Notes: a model not told the origin generated them from the sequence alone. 64,000 nt of DNA from Pseudoalteromonas arctica (GCF_012927645.1 NZ_JABBMT010000015.1:1-64000), one strand, 5' to 3'. Positions 47,184 to 56,852 are shown, numbered from the stretch's first letter. Translations and numbers: made by a program.

Positions 47184-50100
47184 ATGTTTTTAAATATGCT
47201 TACCTTTGAGCTGCGTTATTTTATACGTCAGCCTTCGTTTTATGTGACTACGCTAATTTTCTTTTTAGCGGCTTTCTTTGCAAGTAGCAGTGATAACTTC
47301 TTACTCGGCGGCAGTAATGTCAATGTAAACTCGCCATTTAGTATTTTGATGTTAATGAGTGGCTTACTTCAGTTTGCAATTTTTCTGGTGGTAAATTTTG
47401 TTGCCGGCTCTGCGATTCGCAATGATGAAACGAATATGGCGGAGCTAATATTTAGTAAGCCATTTAAACCATTCATGTATCAACTAGGGCGATTCTTAGG
47501 TGCCTATAGTGTTGTGGCAATTATTTTTGCGTCTGTACCGCTGGGAATATATTTGGGTTCAAGTTTTGGTTTACTGGTTGGTTGGCTAGACCCTGAGCTG
47601 GTGGGTGCTAATAAGCTACATTATTACTTAACTGCTTATTTCTATATCGCAGTGCCGAGCCTGTTTGTTTTAGCAGCTATTTTCAATGGTGTGGCCACGT
47701 ATTTTCGTTCAATGATGGCGGTATACCTTACCGCTGTGGCCTTTTTAATCGCTTATTCAACAATATCAGTTTACTTTGATGATTTAGCATTTCGTTGGAT
47801 TGTGAGCTATGCCGATCCTTTTGCCAGTGGCTCATTACTTGATGTGACACGTTATTGGACCGCAAGTGATAAAAATAGTCAAACGTTAGAATTGACAGGT
47901 GTACTGCTATTTAACCGTTTATTGTGGATTACGCTCGCCATTGTTATATTTTTTGCATCTGGAAAACTGTCGTCACGAATTGTCATTAAACGGGAAAAGA
48001 AAAAACTAGCTGCGTCTAATTTCACTAAACAGAAAGAGGCCGCATTGATTGCCTATTCGGTAAATCACAAAACAAGCGCAAGCTCGATCAAGCAACAATT
48101 ATTATTACGCTGTGTGTTTGAATTTAAGCATGTTGTGATCAGTGCGCCATTTTTGATTTTAGGCCTTATTACTTTAGCTGTACTAATGGTGCCTTTATTC
48201 GCCCCAATTGGTTGGTATGGCACTGTTAACTGGCCTGTTACCCAAAATATGGTAGGCATCATTCAAAACGCCATTGGATTATTAATCACCATTGTCATTG
48301 TGTACTACAGTGCTGAATTAGTGTGGCGTGAACGCAGCAGTGGGATGGGCGATATTGTCGATAGCTTCCCGGTACACAACAGTGTGTTTTGGGTTTCTAA
48401 GTTATTAGCTTTAGTCAGTGTGATTGGTTTGCTTTATACTTTTAGCATGATACTGACAATTGTTGTGCAGTTAGTTAAAGGACAGTTTAATTTAGAGTTT
48501 GGGCAATACCTATTTAGATTGGGTTATTTCTCTTTCTTGCCTTTTGTGATGCTCGCTATTTTGGCCTTTTTTCTACAAATAGTCAGTGCAAATAAATACA
48601 TTGGGATGGGATTATTTGGACTGTATTACTTAGTTTCAATCGTGCTGAGTAATTATGGTTTTAGCCATAATATGTTCCACTTTGCCCAGTCAAGCCCAGC
48701 TCCTTACTCGGATATTAATGGTTATGGCCATTACTTAACTGGCGTGGCGTGGTACACACTTTATTGGAGTGGTTTAAGTGTGATGTTAGCTGTTGTTGGG
48801 CTTGCATTGTGGCACCGCGGTCCGTCACAAAGCTTACGTAATCGCTTCGCGCAGTTAAAATATAACTTAGGTCGAAAAGGGCAAATGGCAGCGGTACTTG
48901 GCTTAGTGGTATTTATCGCTGTGGGTGCACAGATATATTACAATACCCGAGTGCTAAATGATTTTTATACGCATGACCAGTTAGAAGACTTGCAAGTTGA
49001 ATATGAGCAGAAGTTTGTACAATATAAAGATGATCTGCTGCCGATAATCACTGATGTAGATCTTAATGTTGAGATATATCCACAACAGCGCAAAATGCTT
49101 GCCACTGCCAATGTGCTCATCACTAATACTAGTGACCAACCAATCAAGCGCTTTTTAGTGAGTAAACCTGGTCACAGTCCGCAGTGGAATGTAAAAATTG
49201 TCGGTGGCGAAATTGCTGAACAATTACCTGACTATAATTCAGCATGGTTTGAATTTACGCAACCATTAATGCCAGGTGAAGTGCGCCAAGGTGAGATTTC
49301 AGTCGAGCGCAGCCACCAAGGTTTTGCCGATAGTAACACCGATACGAAGCTTGTTGCTAATGGCACTTTTATTGATAATTGGCACTTATTTCCGCGCTTT
49401 GGTTATAACGACAATTATCAATTAACGGATAAACATGAGCGTCGTAAACGAGGCTTACCTGAGCTACAGCGTGCTAATAAGCTTGAAAACACTCAGTATT
49501 ACAAACAAAGCATGTTTGGCGCGAATGGTGGTTTTATCAATTTTGCTGCAACCATTACTACTGATGAGTCGCAATTTGCAATTGCACCAGGTTATTTAAA
49601 AAGTGAAACAGTGACTGATGGACGACGCACGTTCCGTTATGAAATGGATTCACCAATAATAAACTTTTATGCCATTTTATCTGCTCGTTTAGAGTCTAAA
49701 AAAATAACGCATAACGGAGTAAATGTTGAAGTCTATTACCATCAAGATCATGCATGGAACGTCGATCGTATGATTGAGTCGGTTACTGATTCAATTGATT
49801 ACCTTTCTGCTGAATTTGGTCCTTACCAACATAAGCAAATGCGTATTATTGAGTTTCCTGGTTATGAGTCTTTTGCGCAAAGTTTTGCTAATACTGTACC
49901 TTACTCAGAGAAAATAGGTTTTATCACTGATAACCGAGATAGTAGTAAGATTGATGTGCCGTATTATGTTACAGCTCATGAAGTAGCGCACCAATGGTGG
50001 GGGCATCAGATTATCGGAGCTAATGTGCAAGGTGCTGCGGTATTGTCAGAAAGCCTATCGCAATACAGCGCAATTATGGTACTTAAGAAAAAATACGGTG

Positions 50101-50762
50101 AGCAAAAGCTACGTAAATTCTTAAAGTATGAACTTGATAAGTATTTGCAAGGACGCTCGGTTGAAGCATATCAAGAAATGCCGTTGTATAAAGTAGAAAC
50201 TCAAGCACATATTTATTACCAAAAAGGTTCTGTGGTGATGATGGCTATGCATGACCTGTTTGGTGAGGAGCGTTTAAATCGTATCTTAAAAGAGTTTGTT
50301 AGTGATTTTAAATATCAAAATAATCCTTATCCTACCACGCTTGATTTACTTAGCTATTTAAAGCGTGATGCAAGTGCTGCAGAGCAAGCGTTTATTGATG
50401 ATCAGTTTATGTATATCACTTTATATGAGCTGACCATGAAAAAGGCAAAAGTATCTGACGAGGCGGATAGTGATGGCTTGTACACTGTCACTCTAACTGT
50501 CGAGGCCGCTAAAAAGCGTGCTGATGGTCAAGGTGAAGAAACCGACCAAGCACTTGATGAAATGATTGATATTGCATTATTTAACGATGATCCTGAAAAC
50601 CTACTAGCTGAAGATTTTGTGATTTATTCACAAAAGCACCGGTTAGTAACCGGCACTAACACCATTGAATTAAAAGTGAAAGAAAAGCCGCTTTTCGCAG
50701 GGGTTGATCCTTTTGTTAAGTTAATTGATAAAGATAGTATTGATAACTTGGCTAAGTTTTAA
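47184..50762 (+). CDS. ABC-2 permease fused to an M1-family aminopeptidase domain
   Basis: 1192 residues. Residues 1-590 carry about twelve membrane helices in two ABC-2-like halves (FVAGSAIRNDETNMAELIFS and VYYSAELVWRERSSGMGDIV are paired elbow motifs). From about 620 there is an M1 peptidase: zinc site HEVAHQWWGHQ (His932, Glu933, His936) with Glu956 in LSESLSQY. The classic GAMEN is replaced by FANTVPYSE, as in this fusion family. The peptidase faces the periplasm by topology (inferred). The preceding gene supplies the ATPase. Substrate unknown. Confidence 0.88.
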   Translation: MFLNMLTFELRYFIRQPSFYVTTLIFFLAAFFASSSDNFLLGGSNVNVNSPFSILMLMSGLLQFAIFLVVNFVAGSAIRNDETNMAELIFSKPFKPFMYQLGRFLGAYSVVAIIFASVPLGIYLGSSFGLLVGWLDPELVGANKLHYYLTAYFYIAVPSLFVLAAIFNGVATYFRSMMAVYLTAVAFLIAYSTISVYFDDLAFRWIVSYADPFASGSLLDVTRYWTASDKNSQTLELTGVLLFNRLLWITLAIVIFFASGKLSSRIVIKREKKKLAASNFTKQKEAALIAYSVNHKTSASSIKQQLLLRCVFEFKHVVISAPFLILGLITLAVLMVPLFAPIGWYGTVNWPVTQNMVGIIQNAIGLLITIVIVYYSAELVWRERSSGMGDIVDSFPVHNSVFWVSKLLALVSVIGLLYTFSMILTIVVQLVKGQFNLEFGQYLFRLGYFSFLPFVMLAILAFFLQIVSANKYIGMGLFGLYYLVSIVLSNYGFSHNMFHFAQSSPAPYSDINGYGHYLTGVAWYTLYWSGLSVMLAVVGLALWHRGPSQSLRNRFAQLKYNLGRKGQMAAVLGLVVFIAVGAQIYYNTRVLNDFYTHDQLEDLQVEYEQKFVQYKDDLLPIITDVDLNVEIYPQQRKMLATANVLITNTSDQPIKRFLVSKPGHSPQWNVKIVGGEIAEQLPDYNSAWFEFTQPLMPGEVRQGEISVERSHQGFADSNTDTKLVANGTFIDNWHLFPRFGYNDNYQLTDKHERRKRGLPELQRANKLENTQYYKQSMFGANGGFINFAATITTDESQFAIAPGYLKSETVTDGRRTFRYEMDSPIINFYAILSARLESKKITHNGVNVEVYYHQDHAWNVDRMIESVTDSIDYLSAEFGPYQHKQMRIIEFPGYESFAQSFANTVPYSEKIGFITDNRDSSKIDVPYYVTAHEVAHQWWGHQIIGANVQGAAVLSESLSQYSAIMVLKKKYGEQKLRKFLKYELDKYLQGRSVEAYQEMPLYKVETQAHIYYQKGSVVMMAMHDLFGEERLNRILKEFVSDFKYQNNPYPTTLDLLSYLKRDASAAEQAFIDDQFMYITLYELTMKKAKVSDEADSDGLYTVTLTVEAAKKRADGQGEETDQALDEMIDIALFNDDPENLLAEDFVIYSQKHRLVTGTNTIELKVKEKPLFAGVDPFVKLIDKDSIDNLAKF

Positions 50763-50806
50763 AGTTCGTTAGCTGAGACTTGGTTTATATCCACTTTCAC
50801 AAGGTG

Positions 50807-50831
50807 AAAAGCCGCATTTATTGCGGCTTTT
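50807..50831 (+). terminator. Terminator after the ABC/M1 operon
   Basis: AAAAGCCGCA pairs with TGCGGCTTTT around TTTAT, 45 bp after the stop. Confidence 0.85.
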
Positions 50832-51067
50832 CTATTGCTCTAAAATGTATATATTATGGGGTAAGTGTTTCATCTATAACCTTAAAGCAATTTGACTAAA
50901 AAAAGAATGTTACTGCATTTTAGGCGCTCTAAATAAGATAAAGTTCCTACAAAAGCTTGCCAAGCTAATGAATACAGTTTATTTCTACATTTTCAATACA
51001 GTTTCTTACTTTTGTTAGTACGCATTTATTTTACACTCTACCCCACTAAATTAATCAGGATCAAGTT
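50832..51067. other. Intergenic region before the Bor-like genes
   Basis: AT-rich; no frame that can be supported. Promoter for the lipoprotein pair is expected here, but no convincing -35/-10 pair stands out. Confidence 0.3.
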
Positions 51068-51382
51068 ATGCGAATTTTTTTAATTAGTTTGTTATTTATT
51101 GTGCTTGGGGGATGTTCAGCTGTAACAATCCAACCACAAAAAATGGCTAAACTTAGCTCAAAACCAACTTATCAAGATAGCCGTCCATTTTTTATGTGGG
51201 GACTGGTTGGTGAGCAGCGTGTTGATGTAAAAAAGCTATGTGGCGATCAAACTGTGTTGCAAATGCAATCACAACAAACATTTACCGATGGTGCGCTAGG
51301 GTTAGTCACGTTAGGTATTTATGCACCACACACAATTAAAGTCTGGTGTCAGGAGCAAGGTAGCGAAGGAGTTGGAATATGA
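51068..51382 (+). CDS. Bor-family lipoprotein
   Basis: 104 residues. Lipoprotein signal MRIFLISLLFIVLGGC with Cys16, then the Bor pattern: a hydrophobic FFMWGLVGEQRVDVKKLCG, QQTFTDGALGLVTLGIYAPH and KVWC. Phage lambda Bor and E. coli relatives are outer-membrane lipoproteins linked to serum resistance; in a marine bacterium the role is open. Two Cys (LCG and VWC) may form a disulfide. Its stop overlaps the next gene by four bases (ATGA). Confidence 0.82.
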   Translation: MRIFLISLLFIVLGGCSAVTIQPQKMAKLSSKPTYQDSRPFFMWGLVGEQRVDVKKLCGDQTVLQMQSQQTFTDGALGLVTLGIYAPHTIKVWCQEQGSEGVGI

Positions 51383-51711
51383 AAAAGTTAACGGGGTTGT
51401 TCACTATTGTATTTATTGTCGTGTTAGCGGGGTGTACTAATATTCATTTTGATAACGGTGAATATGATGACTTAGCTGAAAACCATAAAAGTGAGCAATG
51501 GCATCACAACTTTGCCGCCGCTCTTTATGAGGGCTCGAATGCGGTTGATTTATCTGAGATTTGCCCTGATCAGCAATGGCAAAGTGTGCACACTTATAAA
51601 TCATTTACTAATGGCTTAGCAGAATTGATTGTTGTTAACGAAGTTGGGCCTATTTGGTCCCCAAAAACAGTTGAGGTGAGCTGTGCACAGGTACCGTATA
51701 AAGTGCAGTAA
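51379..51711 (+). CDS. Second Bor-like lipoprotein
   Basis: 110 residues, lipobox VLAGC at Cys19. The body keeps the Bor-like layout (HHNFAAALYEGSNAVDLSEI, C-P, SFTNGLAELIVV, VEVSC) but is diverged and lacks the GxxTLGIY motif of its neighbour. Overlaps the preceding gene by ATGA, so they are co-translated and likely arose by duplication. Confidence 0.72.
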   Translation: MKKLTGLFTIVFIVVLAGCTNIHFDNGEYDDLAENHKSEQWHHNFAAALYEGSNAVDLSEICPDQQWQSVHTYKSFTNGLAELIVVNEVGPIWSPKTVEVSCAQVPYKVQ

Positions 51712-51890
51712 TTTTTAATAATCAAAGTTCATGTTAAAGTTGTACTAGTTAAGTATCTTAACCTTATTTTAACTCAATCATATAGTTAGCATAGCACTCA
51801 CTTTTTAATGGGTGCTTTTTATATGCTGGATATATTATCTTCTTCTCTCTATTAAAAGTATATTAAGTTAGTAGAATATAGTCCATTCGT

Positions 51891-52076
51891 ATAGAGGCTG
51901 GCGTAAGGCACACCGATCACGCTGACATTTACGGTGGATATGGCTGTGAAGCGCAGTTTGGTAAGGCGTTGTTATTAAAGCCAAGCATTCGTGATGATAT
52001 TAAAATTATTACCAAGTGTGATATTAAGCCCGCATTTCCAAGCTTGGGGTTGGCGGGTCAGGCAAACCATCATTGA
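51891..52076 (+). pseudogene. Aldo-keto reductase fragment (YdhF-like)
   Basis: A frame without start reads IEAGVRHTDHADIYGGYGCE then FGKALLLKPSIRDDIKIITK and CDIKP, the N-terminal region with the catalytic Asp and Tyr of YdhF-type aldo-keto reductases (D-H-A-D-I-Y-G-G-Y). It stops at TGA after about 62 codons; the remainder of the roughly 300-aa enzyme is gone. Confidence 0.65.
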
Positions 52077-52213
52077 TTGTTTAGGTGAACAGTATCAGAA
52101 AATTTATTCTTAAAGTGGGTGCGGAAGATCGGCTTTATAAACAAAGATATAAATATTCATAGTGAAAGGAGAGTATTGTTTTGTACGAAGCTTGCGCACT
52201 TTATTGGTGCGTA

Positions 52214-52251
52214 AAAAGCCCGCGTGCACAACTTGGTTGCTGCGGGCTTTT
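52214..52251. terminator. Terminator hairpin
   Basis: AAAAGCCCGC pairs with GCGGGCTTTT (10 bp, 18-base loop). Placed right after the minus-strand gene at 52269 and able to act on both strands. Confidence 0.8.
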
Positions 52252-52268
52252 GTATTTTTTACTGTGGT

Positions 52269-53432
52269 TTAACCAAAAATAGTACGCATTAGGCTGATGG
52301 TCTCAGCAACGCCACGGCCTTTTTGTACTTCACTAATAATAGAGTCACGTTTATCACGAATATGCTCAGGTATATCATCGACAGCTAGGGCGCGGTCAAC
52401 TAATATTTCAGCTGATTCTTTACCACGACGCACTTTTTTAGTAGTGGTACTGGTAGTACGTTTTGGTTTACTCAATAACTTAATGTAATTTGAGTTTTCA
52501 GCACTGTTGCTATCTGCATAATAGAAAAAGCACGGGATTAACGCTTTGATAGCAACAAGTTGTTGATCCAGCTCGCTGTCACCATTGGCCATTTTAAACC
52601 AAGACATCGCATGAATCGCTTGTACAATATCTTGCCAGTAGCGTGCAAAATCACGATTGTTTAGTTTGGTGATTGCTAACGCAGAACATAAGGCGTCTAA
52701 ACGTGAGTTGCTTAATGGTGTAAATACATCAGGGCGACGCATTGCCAATAAACGAGTTGCAGGTGCTAAGGTTGGCTTTTCATTGTTGTCAGTAAAAGCG
52801 TGTACGTATTTGAGTACAAACTCTTGGTAATCAGCTTCTGTTACTTCGCCTTCAAGAGGAATATGCGCTAACGCTTCATCAAATAGAGCGGGAAGGTCAG
52901 CAAGCATTTGATGAAATGCTTTGGCGCTCTTGGTTGAGCTGAACCATTCAACATCAAAGTTATAGCTACTTGGATCAAGTGCTGAAGTATGTTTACCAGT
53001 AAAGGTTAATAAGTCTTCAGGGATCATGTCTTTTAAAGACTGTTCACGAATACCAGTAATATACTGAGTCAGACGTAATTGCTCATCAAGCGCTAAAACG
53101 TCTTTGTGCTGCTCAACAAATACACTGACGACTGGCCAAGGGGCTACACGTAGTGTTTTTAATTGCAAAAAGCTAATTGCTGAAATTAATAAGTCATGAA
53201 GTTTCTTTAAAATAGGTAACTGGTTGGTTTCTAGCAAATCAAGATTGATACGGTCACGACTAGCATTTAGTAGTTCGTAACACCAACCTAAGAAGTCTTC
53301 AGGATGATTTTCTATTTTCACCGCCATTAGATTTAAGCTGATCTCAGAAGCCTGTTTTAAAATATTTTGATAAATCTGGCCTTCTTGTTCGCCTAATGCC
53401 ATTTGTGAAGGTGAAATGAGCAGTTTTTTCAT
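52269..53432 (-). CDS. Hypothetical cytosolic protein
   Basis: 387 residues from ATG 53432 (GGAG upstream; ATG 53459 lacks one). Largely helical; no signal or membrane segment. A central part (SALDPSSYNFDVEWFSSTKS, LAPATRLLAMRRPDVFTPLS, LDALCSALAITKLNNRDFAR) has a compact globular look, then a basic linker KRTTSTTTKKVRRGK and a short helical end (EHIRDKRDSIISEVQKGRG). I recognise no family. The basic linker hints at nucleic acid contact, only as a guess. It is transcribed alone and ends at the terminator. Confidence 0.7.
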   Translation of the reverse strand: MKKLLISPSQMALGEQEGQIYQNILKQASEISLNLMAVKIENHPEDFLGWCYELLNASRDRINLDLLETNQLPILKKLHDLLISAISFLQLKTLRVAPWPVVSVFVEQHKDVLALDEQLRLTQYITGIREQSLKDMIPEDLLTFTGKHTSALDPSSYNFDVEWFSSTKSAKAFHQMLADLPALFDEALAHIPLEGEVTEADYQEFVLKYVHAFTDNNEKPTLAPATRLLAMRRPDVFTPLSNSRLDALCSALAITKLNNRDFARYWQDIVQAIHAMSWFKMANGDSELDQQLVAIKALIPCFFYYADSNSAENSNYIKLLSKPKRTTSTTTKKVRRGKESAEILVDRALAVDDIPEHIRDKRDSIISEVQKGRGVAETISLMRTIFG

Positions 53433-53581
53433 GCCTGATGGTACTCCGATTAGATACATTTTTCATGTTGTTTAATTTTAGCGCAAAACGCCTCAAAACA
53501 ACAGGGCTGTGCATCATACCTAAGAATAGAAGGGATGCAATCAAGATAGTTATGAAATCTCAAGATTGCGACCTTACTGTA

Positions 53582-53769
53582 TTAATCGTGCTCATCGAGT
53601 ATAAATAGCCGCTCAACCGAGGTACTAAAGTGTTGTGCTATCTTCAATGCAATGATCACCGACGGAGTAAAGTGTGATGTTTCGACTGTGCAAATGGTTT
53701 TACGTGAAACATTAATCGCATCGGCTAGTTCTTGCTGCGACAGGCTAGCTGCTTTGCAGAAATTCTGCT
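53582..53769 (-). pseudogene. XRE/Cro-CI-type regulator remnant
   Basis: Minus-strand frame ASLSQQELADAINVSRKTIC then TVETSHFTPSVIIALKIAQH and VERLFILDEHD before the stop: a nearly complete helix-turn-helix of the XRE family. Upstream the frame is closed by TAG and lacks a start and the first helix. Most likely an N-terminally decayed small repressor gene. Confidence 0.6.
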
Positions 53770-53924
53770 ATGTGGTTTGCGTTTAAAGGTATCAAAATGT
53801 TTCAGTAAGAATTTATATTGCAGGTGTTACTGCTAGAAAATGGTTTTTTTATAGCTCTAGCAATGATTTTAGTATTAACTCCCGCTATGATAAGAGTATT
53901 ATTTGCACATTTGAAAGGATCATC

Positions 53925-55865
53925 ATGAAAACCTTATTTAAAGTTATTGGCGTTATACTGTTATTGCTTGTTGCTTTAATTGTTGCCGCGCCGTTTTTAA
54001 TCCCTACCGATGCAATCTTTAATAAAGTTTCGCAACAGGTAGAGCAAACTACAGGTCGAGCTCTGACCATTAAAGGTGATAAAACCTTATCTGTTTTTCC
54101 ATCATTAAAACTTGAACTTGAAGATGTGCACTTTGCCAATATGAAAACAGGCTCACGTGCAGATATGGCAAGCATGCAGCAACTTGCAGTTCATATTCCT
54201 TGGCTTTCGCTATTTGGTGGTGAACTTAAACTAGAAAAGTTTGTGATTAATGAACCAAATATTCTGCTTGAAACAGATAAAAATGGTAAAGCTAACTGGC
54301 AGTTATTTGATGCAGTAGCTAAGAAACCTGAGCAGCAAACTCAATCAGGTGAGGCAGTCAAACTACCTGAAAACTTTGATATTCAATTAGGTGAAGTAGC
54401 TATATATGGTGGGTCGTTTACTTATTTAGATGGTCAAACGGGAGCTAAACAGCAAATTAGCGATTTAGAATTAGCTATCTTACTGCCTTCACTACATAAA
54501 TCACTCGAAGTCAAAGGTGGGATCACTTATATGCAAGAGCGCTTTGAGCTTGATGTAACGGTTGATAACCCAGCTAAAGCAATAGAAGGTGATACATTTA
54601 ATGTGACAACTGATGTCACTTCAAAGTTAGTTGATGTTGAGTTTAAAGGCTTAATAGCCGGTCAAGGTAAAGATATTCAAGGTCAATTAGCGCTCAGTGG
54701 TGATTCAGTCAAAGACATTGCTAAATGGCAGGGAGTCGAGCTGAACGCTAAAGAAAGCGCCTTTAATGCATTTAGTGTTAGCGGCAAAATGCGTATGCAA
54801 GGTGATAAATTTAACTTAGCTGAATTGGTTGCGACATTAGATGCGTTAGAAATCAAAGGTAAAAGTGAGTTAAATCTTGGTAAGCGCCTAGCTGTGACTG
54901 CTGATATAGATTTAGGCATGCTTGATTTAAACCCATACCTACCAGAAACGGTAGCGCAAACAGATACACCTGAACCTGCAAGTGATGAGCCAGCGCAACC
55001 AATTGTATGGGATGACACAAAAATAGATTTAAGTGGCTTAAATGCCCTTGATGCTAATATCGTGATCCGTTCAAGTGGCTTAAAAGCAAATGAAATCAAA
55101 CTTGGTGCTAATCAATTCACTGTAAACCTAAACAAAAGCGTAGCAAAAATCAGCCTCGATAAGTTTGCTGCCTATGAAGGTAATGGTAAAGGCACAATAA
55201 CGGTTAATGCGAAACAAGCTCCTTATAAAATTAACACTAACTTCTCGTTAGATAAAATAGATGCACAACCATTGCTAACAGATGCTGCAGGCTTTGATAA
55301 GCTAATGGGCAAAGGTTCACTCAATTGGGACTTAGTGACATCAGGTCAGAGCCAAAAAGATTTTATGGACGCCCTACAGGGTAAACTAGCATTTAAGTTT
55401 GCTGATGGTGCCGTAAAAGGTGCCAACATTGCTGAAATGGTTCGCAAAGGCAAAGAGCTAATTAAGGGTAACTTTGGTGCAATATCACAAGGGCTAGATA
55501 CTGGCTTTGATAATTCCCAGCAAACTGACTTCTCAGCACTAACTGGCAGCTTTAACTTTACCAATGGCGTAGGTAAAAACACAGATCTGAGTTTGTTAAG
55601 CCCGTTAGTGCGCATCAGTGGTGAAGGAGATATAAACCTTCCTGCTACGACTGTTAACTACCGCTTAGTAACAGGAATTGTAGATTCACTTGAGGGGCAG
55701 GACACGACAGATGACAGTACGGGGTTTAAAATACCGGTGCGCATTAAAGGGCCATTTCATGATGTTGGCATTAGCTTAGATGTAAGCAAAGCGGCAGAAG
55801 ATGAAGTAAAAGAAAAAGCGAAAGATAAAATTAAAGATAAGTTAAAAGGTTTGTTTGGCAATTAA
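53925..55865 (+). CDS. AsmA-family protein
   Basis: 646 residues: N-terminal membrane anchor (MKTLFKVIGVILLLLVALIV) and a large periplasmic beta-rich region. N-terminal AsmA domain TGRALTIKGDKTLSVFPSLK, LELEDVHFANM; C-terminal AsmA_2 domain GKGSLNWDLVTSGQSQKDFM, ALQGKLAFKFADGAVKGANI. The end is a Lys/Asp/Glu helix. Family members are bridge-like lipid-transfer or outer-membrane homeostasis proteins. Last gene before the spc operon; a terminator separates them. Confidence 0.9.
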   Translation: MKTLFKVIGVILLLLVALIVAAPFLIPTDAIFNKVSQQVEQTTGRALTIKGDKTLSVFPSLKLELEDVHFANMKTGSRADMASMQQLAVHIPWLSLFGGELKLEKFVINEPNILLETDKNGKANWQLFDAVAKKPEQQTQSGEAVKLPENFDIQLGEVAIYGGSFTYLDGQTGAKQQISDLELAILLPSLHKSLEVKGGITYMQERFELDVTVDNPAKAIEGDTFNVTTDVTSKLVDVEFKGLIAGQGKDIQGQLALSGDSVKDIAKWQGVELNAKESAFNAFSVSGKMRMQGDKFNLAELVATLDALEIKGKSELNLGKRLAVTADIDLGMLDLNPYLPETVAQTDTPEPASDEPAQPIVWDDTKIDLSGLNALDANIVIRSSGLKANEIKLGANQFTVNLNKSVAKISLDKFAAYEGNGKGTITVNAKQAPYKINTNFSLDKIDAQPLLTDAAGFDKLMGKGSLNWDLVTSGQSQKDFMDALQGKLAFKFADGAVKGANIAEMVRKGKELIKGNFGAISQGLDTGFDNSQQTDFSALTGSFNFTNGVGKNTDLSLLSPLVRISGEGDINLPATTVNYRLVTGIVDSLEGQDTTDDSTGFKIPVRIKGPFHDVGISLDVSKAAEDEVKEKAKDKIKDKLKGLFGN

Positions 55866-55883
55866 TGCCGACTTTATTCGGTG

Positions 55884-55923
55884 ATAAAACAATCAGGGCA
55901 TAAAATTACCCTGATTGTTTTAT
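55884..55923 (+). terminator. Terminator of the AsmA gene
   Basis: ATAAAACAATCAGGG pairs with CCCTGATTGTTTTAT (15 bp, ten-base loop). Isolates the spc operon from read-through. Confidence 0.85.
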
Positions 55924-56022
55924 AATCAATGCTAAAATAGCAAAATAGATTGCATCGACAAAACAACCATCCTCGTTATTCTAAATTAATTAAAAAATAA
56001 CCTACCACTCCCCCCGCAATGC

Positions 56023-56031
56023 TGATACAAT
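56023..56031 (+). promoter_or_regulatory. Possible spc operon promoter (extended -10)
   Basis: TGATACAAT fits an extended -10, followed by a GC-rich discriminator TGCCCGCCC as in ribosomal promoters. No good -35 box is seen. It lies 112 bp before rplN. Confidence 0.45.
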
Positions 56032-56142
56032 TGCCCGCCCTTATGAGACAACTAGATTGTTTTTTGAGTGGTTTTTAACCTAAATGCTTTGATTTTAAAC
56101 AAATTTAAAGCAGTTGTAATAACTACACCGGAGGTCATTAAC

Positions 56143-56511
56143 ATGATCCAAATGCAAACTCAGCTGGAAGTTGCTGATAACAGCGGCGCTCGCAAAGTGC
56201 AGTGTATTAAAGTCTTAGGCGGTTCGCACCGTCGTTATGCAGCGATTGGTGACATCATTAAAGTTTCTGTAAAAGAAGCAATTCCTCGCGGTAAAGTGAA
56301 GAAAGGTGATGTTAAAAACGCGGTAGTTGTGCGTACTAAGAAAGGCGTTCGTCGTCCAGATGGTTCTTTGATCCGTTTTGACAGCAATGCGGCTGTTATC
56401 TTAAATGATAACTTGCAGCCAATTGGTACACGTATTTTCGGCCCTGTGACTCGCGAACTTCGTAATGATAAGTTCATGAAAATCGTTTCACTAGCCCCAG
56501 AAGTACTGTAA
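56143..56511 (+). CDS. rplN: 50S ribosomal protein L14
   Basis: 122 residues (E. coli 123). At the subunit interface; binding site of Rsf[21 protein letters not shown] and [20 protein letters not shown] are diagnostic. ATG 56143 follows GGAGG (56130-56134); the longer frame from 56068 is not real. First gene of the spc operon, here separated from rpsQ. Confidence 0.98.
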
Positions 56512-56521
56512 GGAGTCAATC

Positions 56522-56836
56522 ATGGCAGCAAAAATCCGTCGTGATGACGAAGTAATCGTTCTAGCAGGTAAAGACAAAGGTAAGCGCGGCAAAGTGCTTT
56601 CAGTTGTTACCGAGTCTGGTCGAGTATTTGTCGAAGGCATTAACTTAATCAAGAAGCACCAAAAGCCGGTTCCACAATTGAACCAGCCAGGTGGTATTGT
56701 TGAGAAAGAAGCGTCTATTGACGTATCAAACGTTGCGATCTTCAACTCGGAAACGAGTAAAGCAGATCGTGTAGGTTTCAAGATTGAAGATGGTAAGAAA
56801 TTACGTATCTTTAAATCTACTGGTAAAACTATCTAA
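56522..56836 (+). CDS. rplX: 50S ribosomal protein L24
   Basis: 104 residues as in E. coli. Assembly initiator of the 50S. KOW motif [18 protein letters not shown], then [20 protein letters not shown]. Ten bp after rplN. Confidence 0.98.
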   Translation: MAAKIRRDDEVIVLAGKDKGKRGKVLSVVTESGRVFVEGINLIKKHQKPVPQLNQPGGIVEKEASIDVSNVAIFNSETSKADRVGFKIEDGKKLRIFKSTGKTI

Positions 56837-56852
56837 TAGTTGGAGTAGAATG

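Noticed and set aside
56068-56142. N-terminal extension of L14
   Set aside because: GGAGG and the universal L14 N-terminus set the start at 56143.
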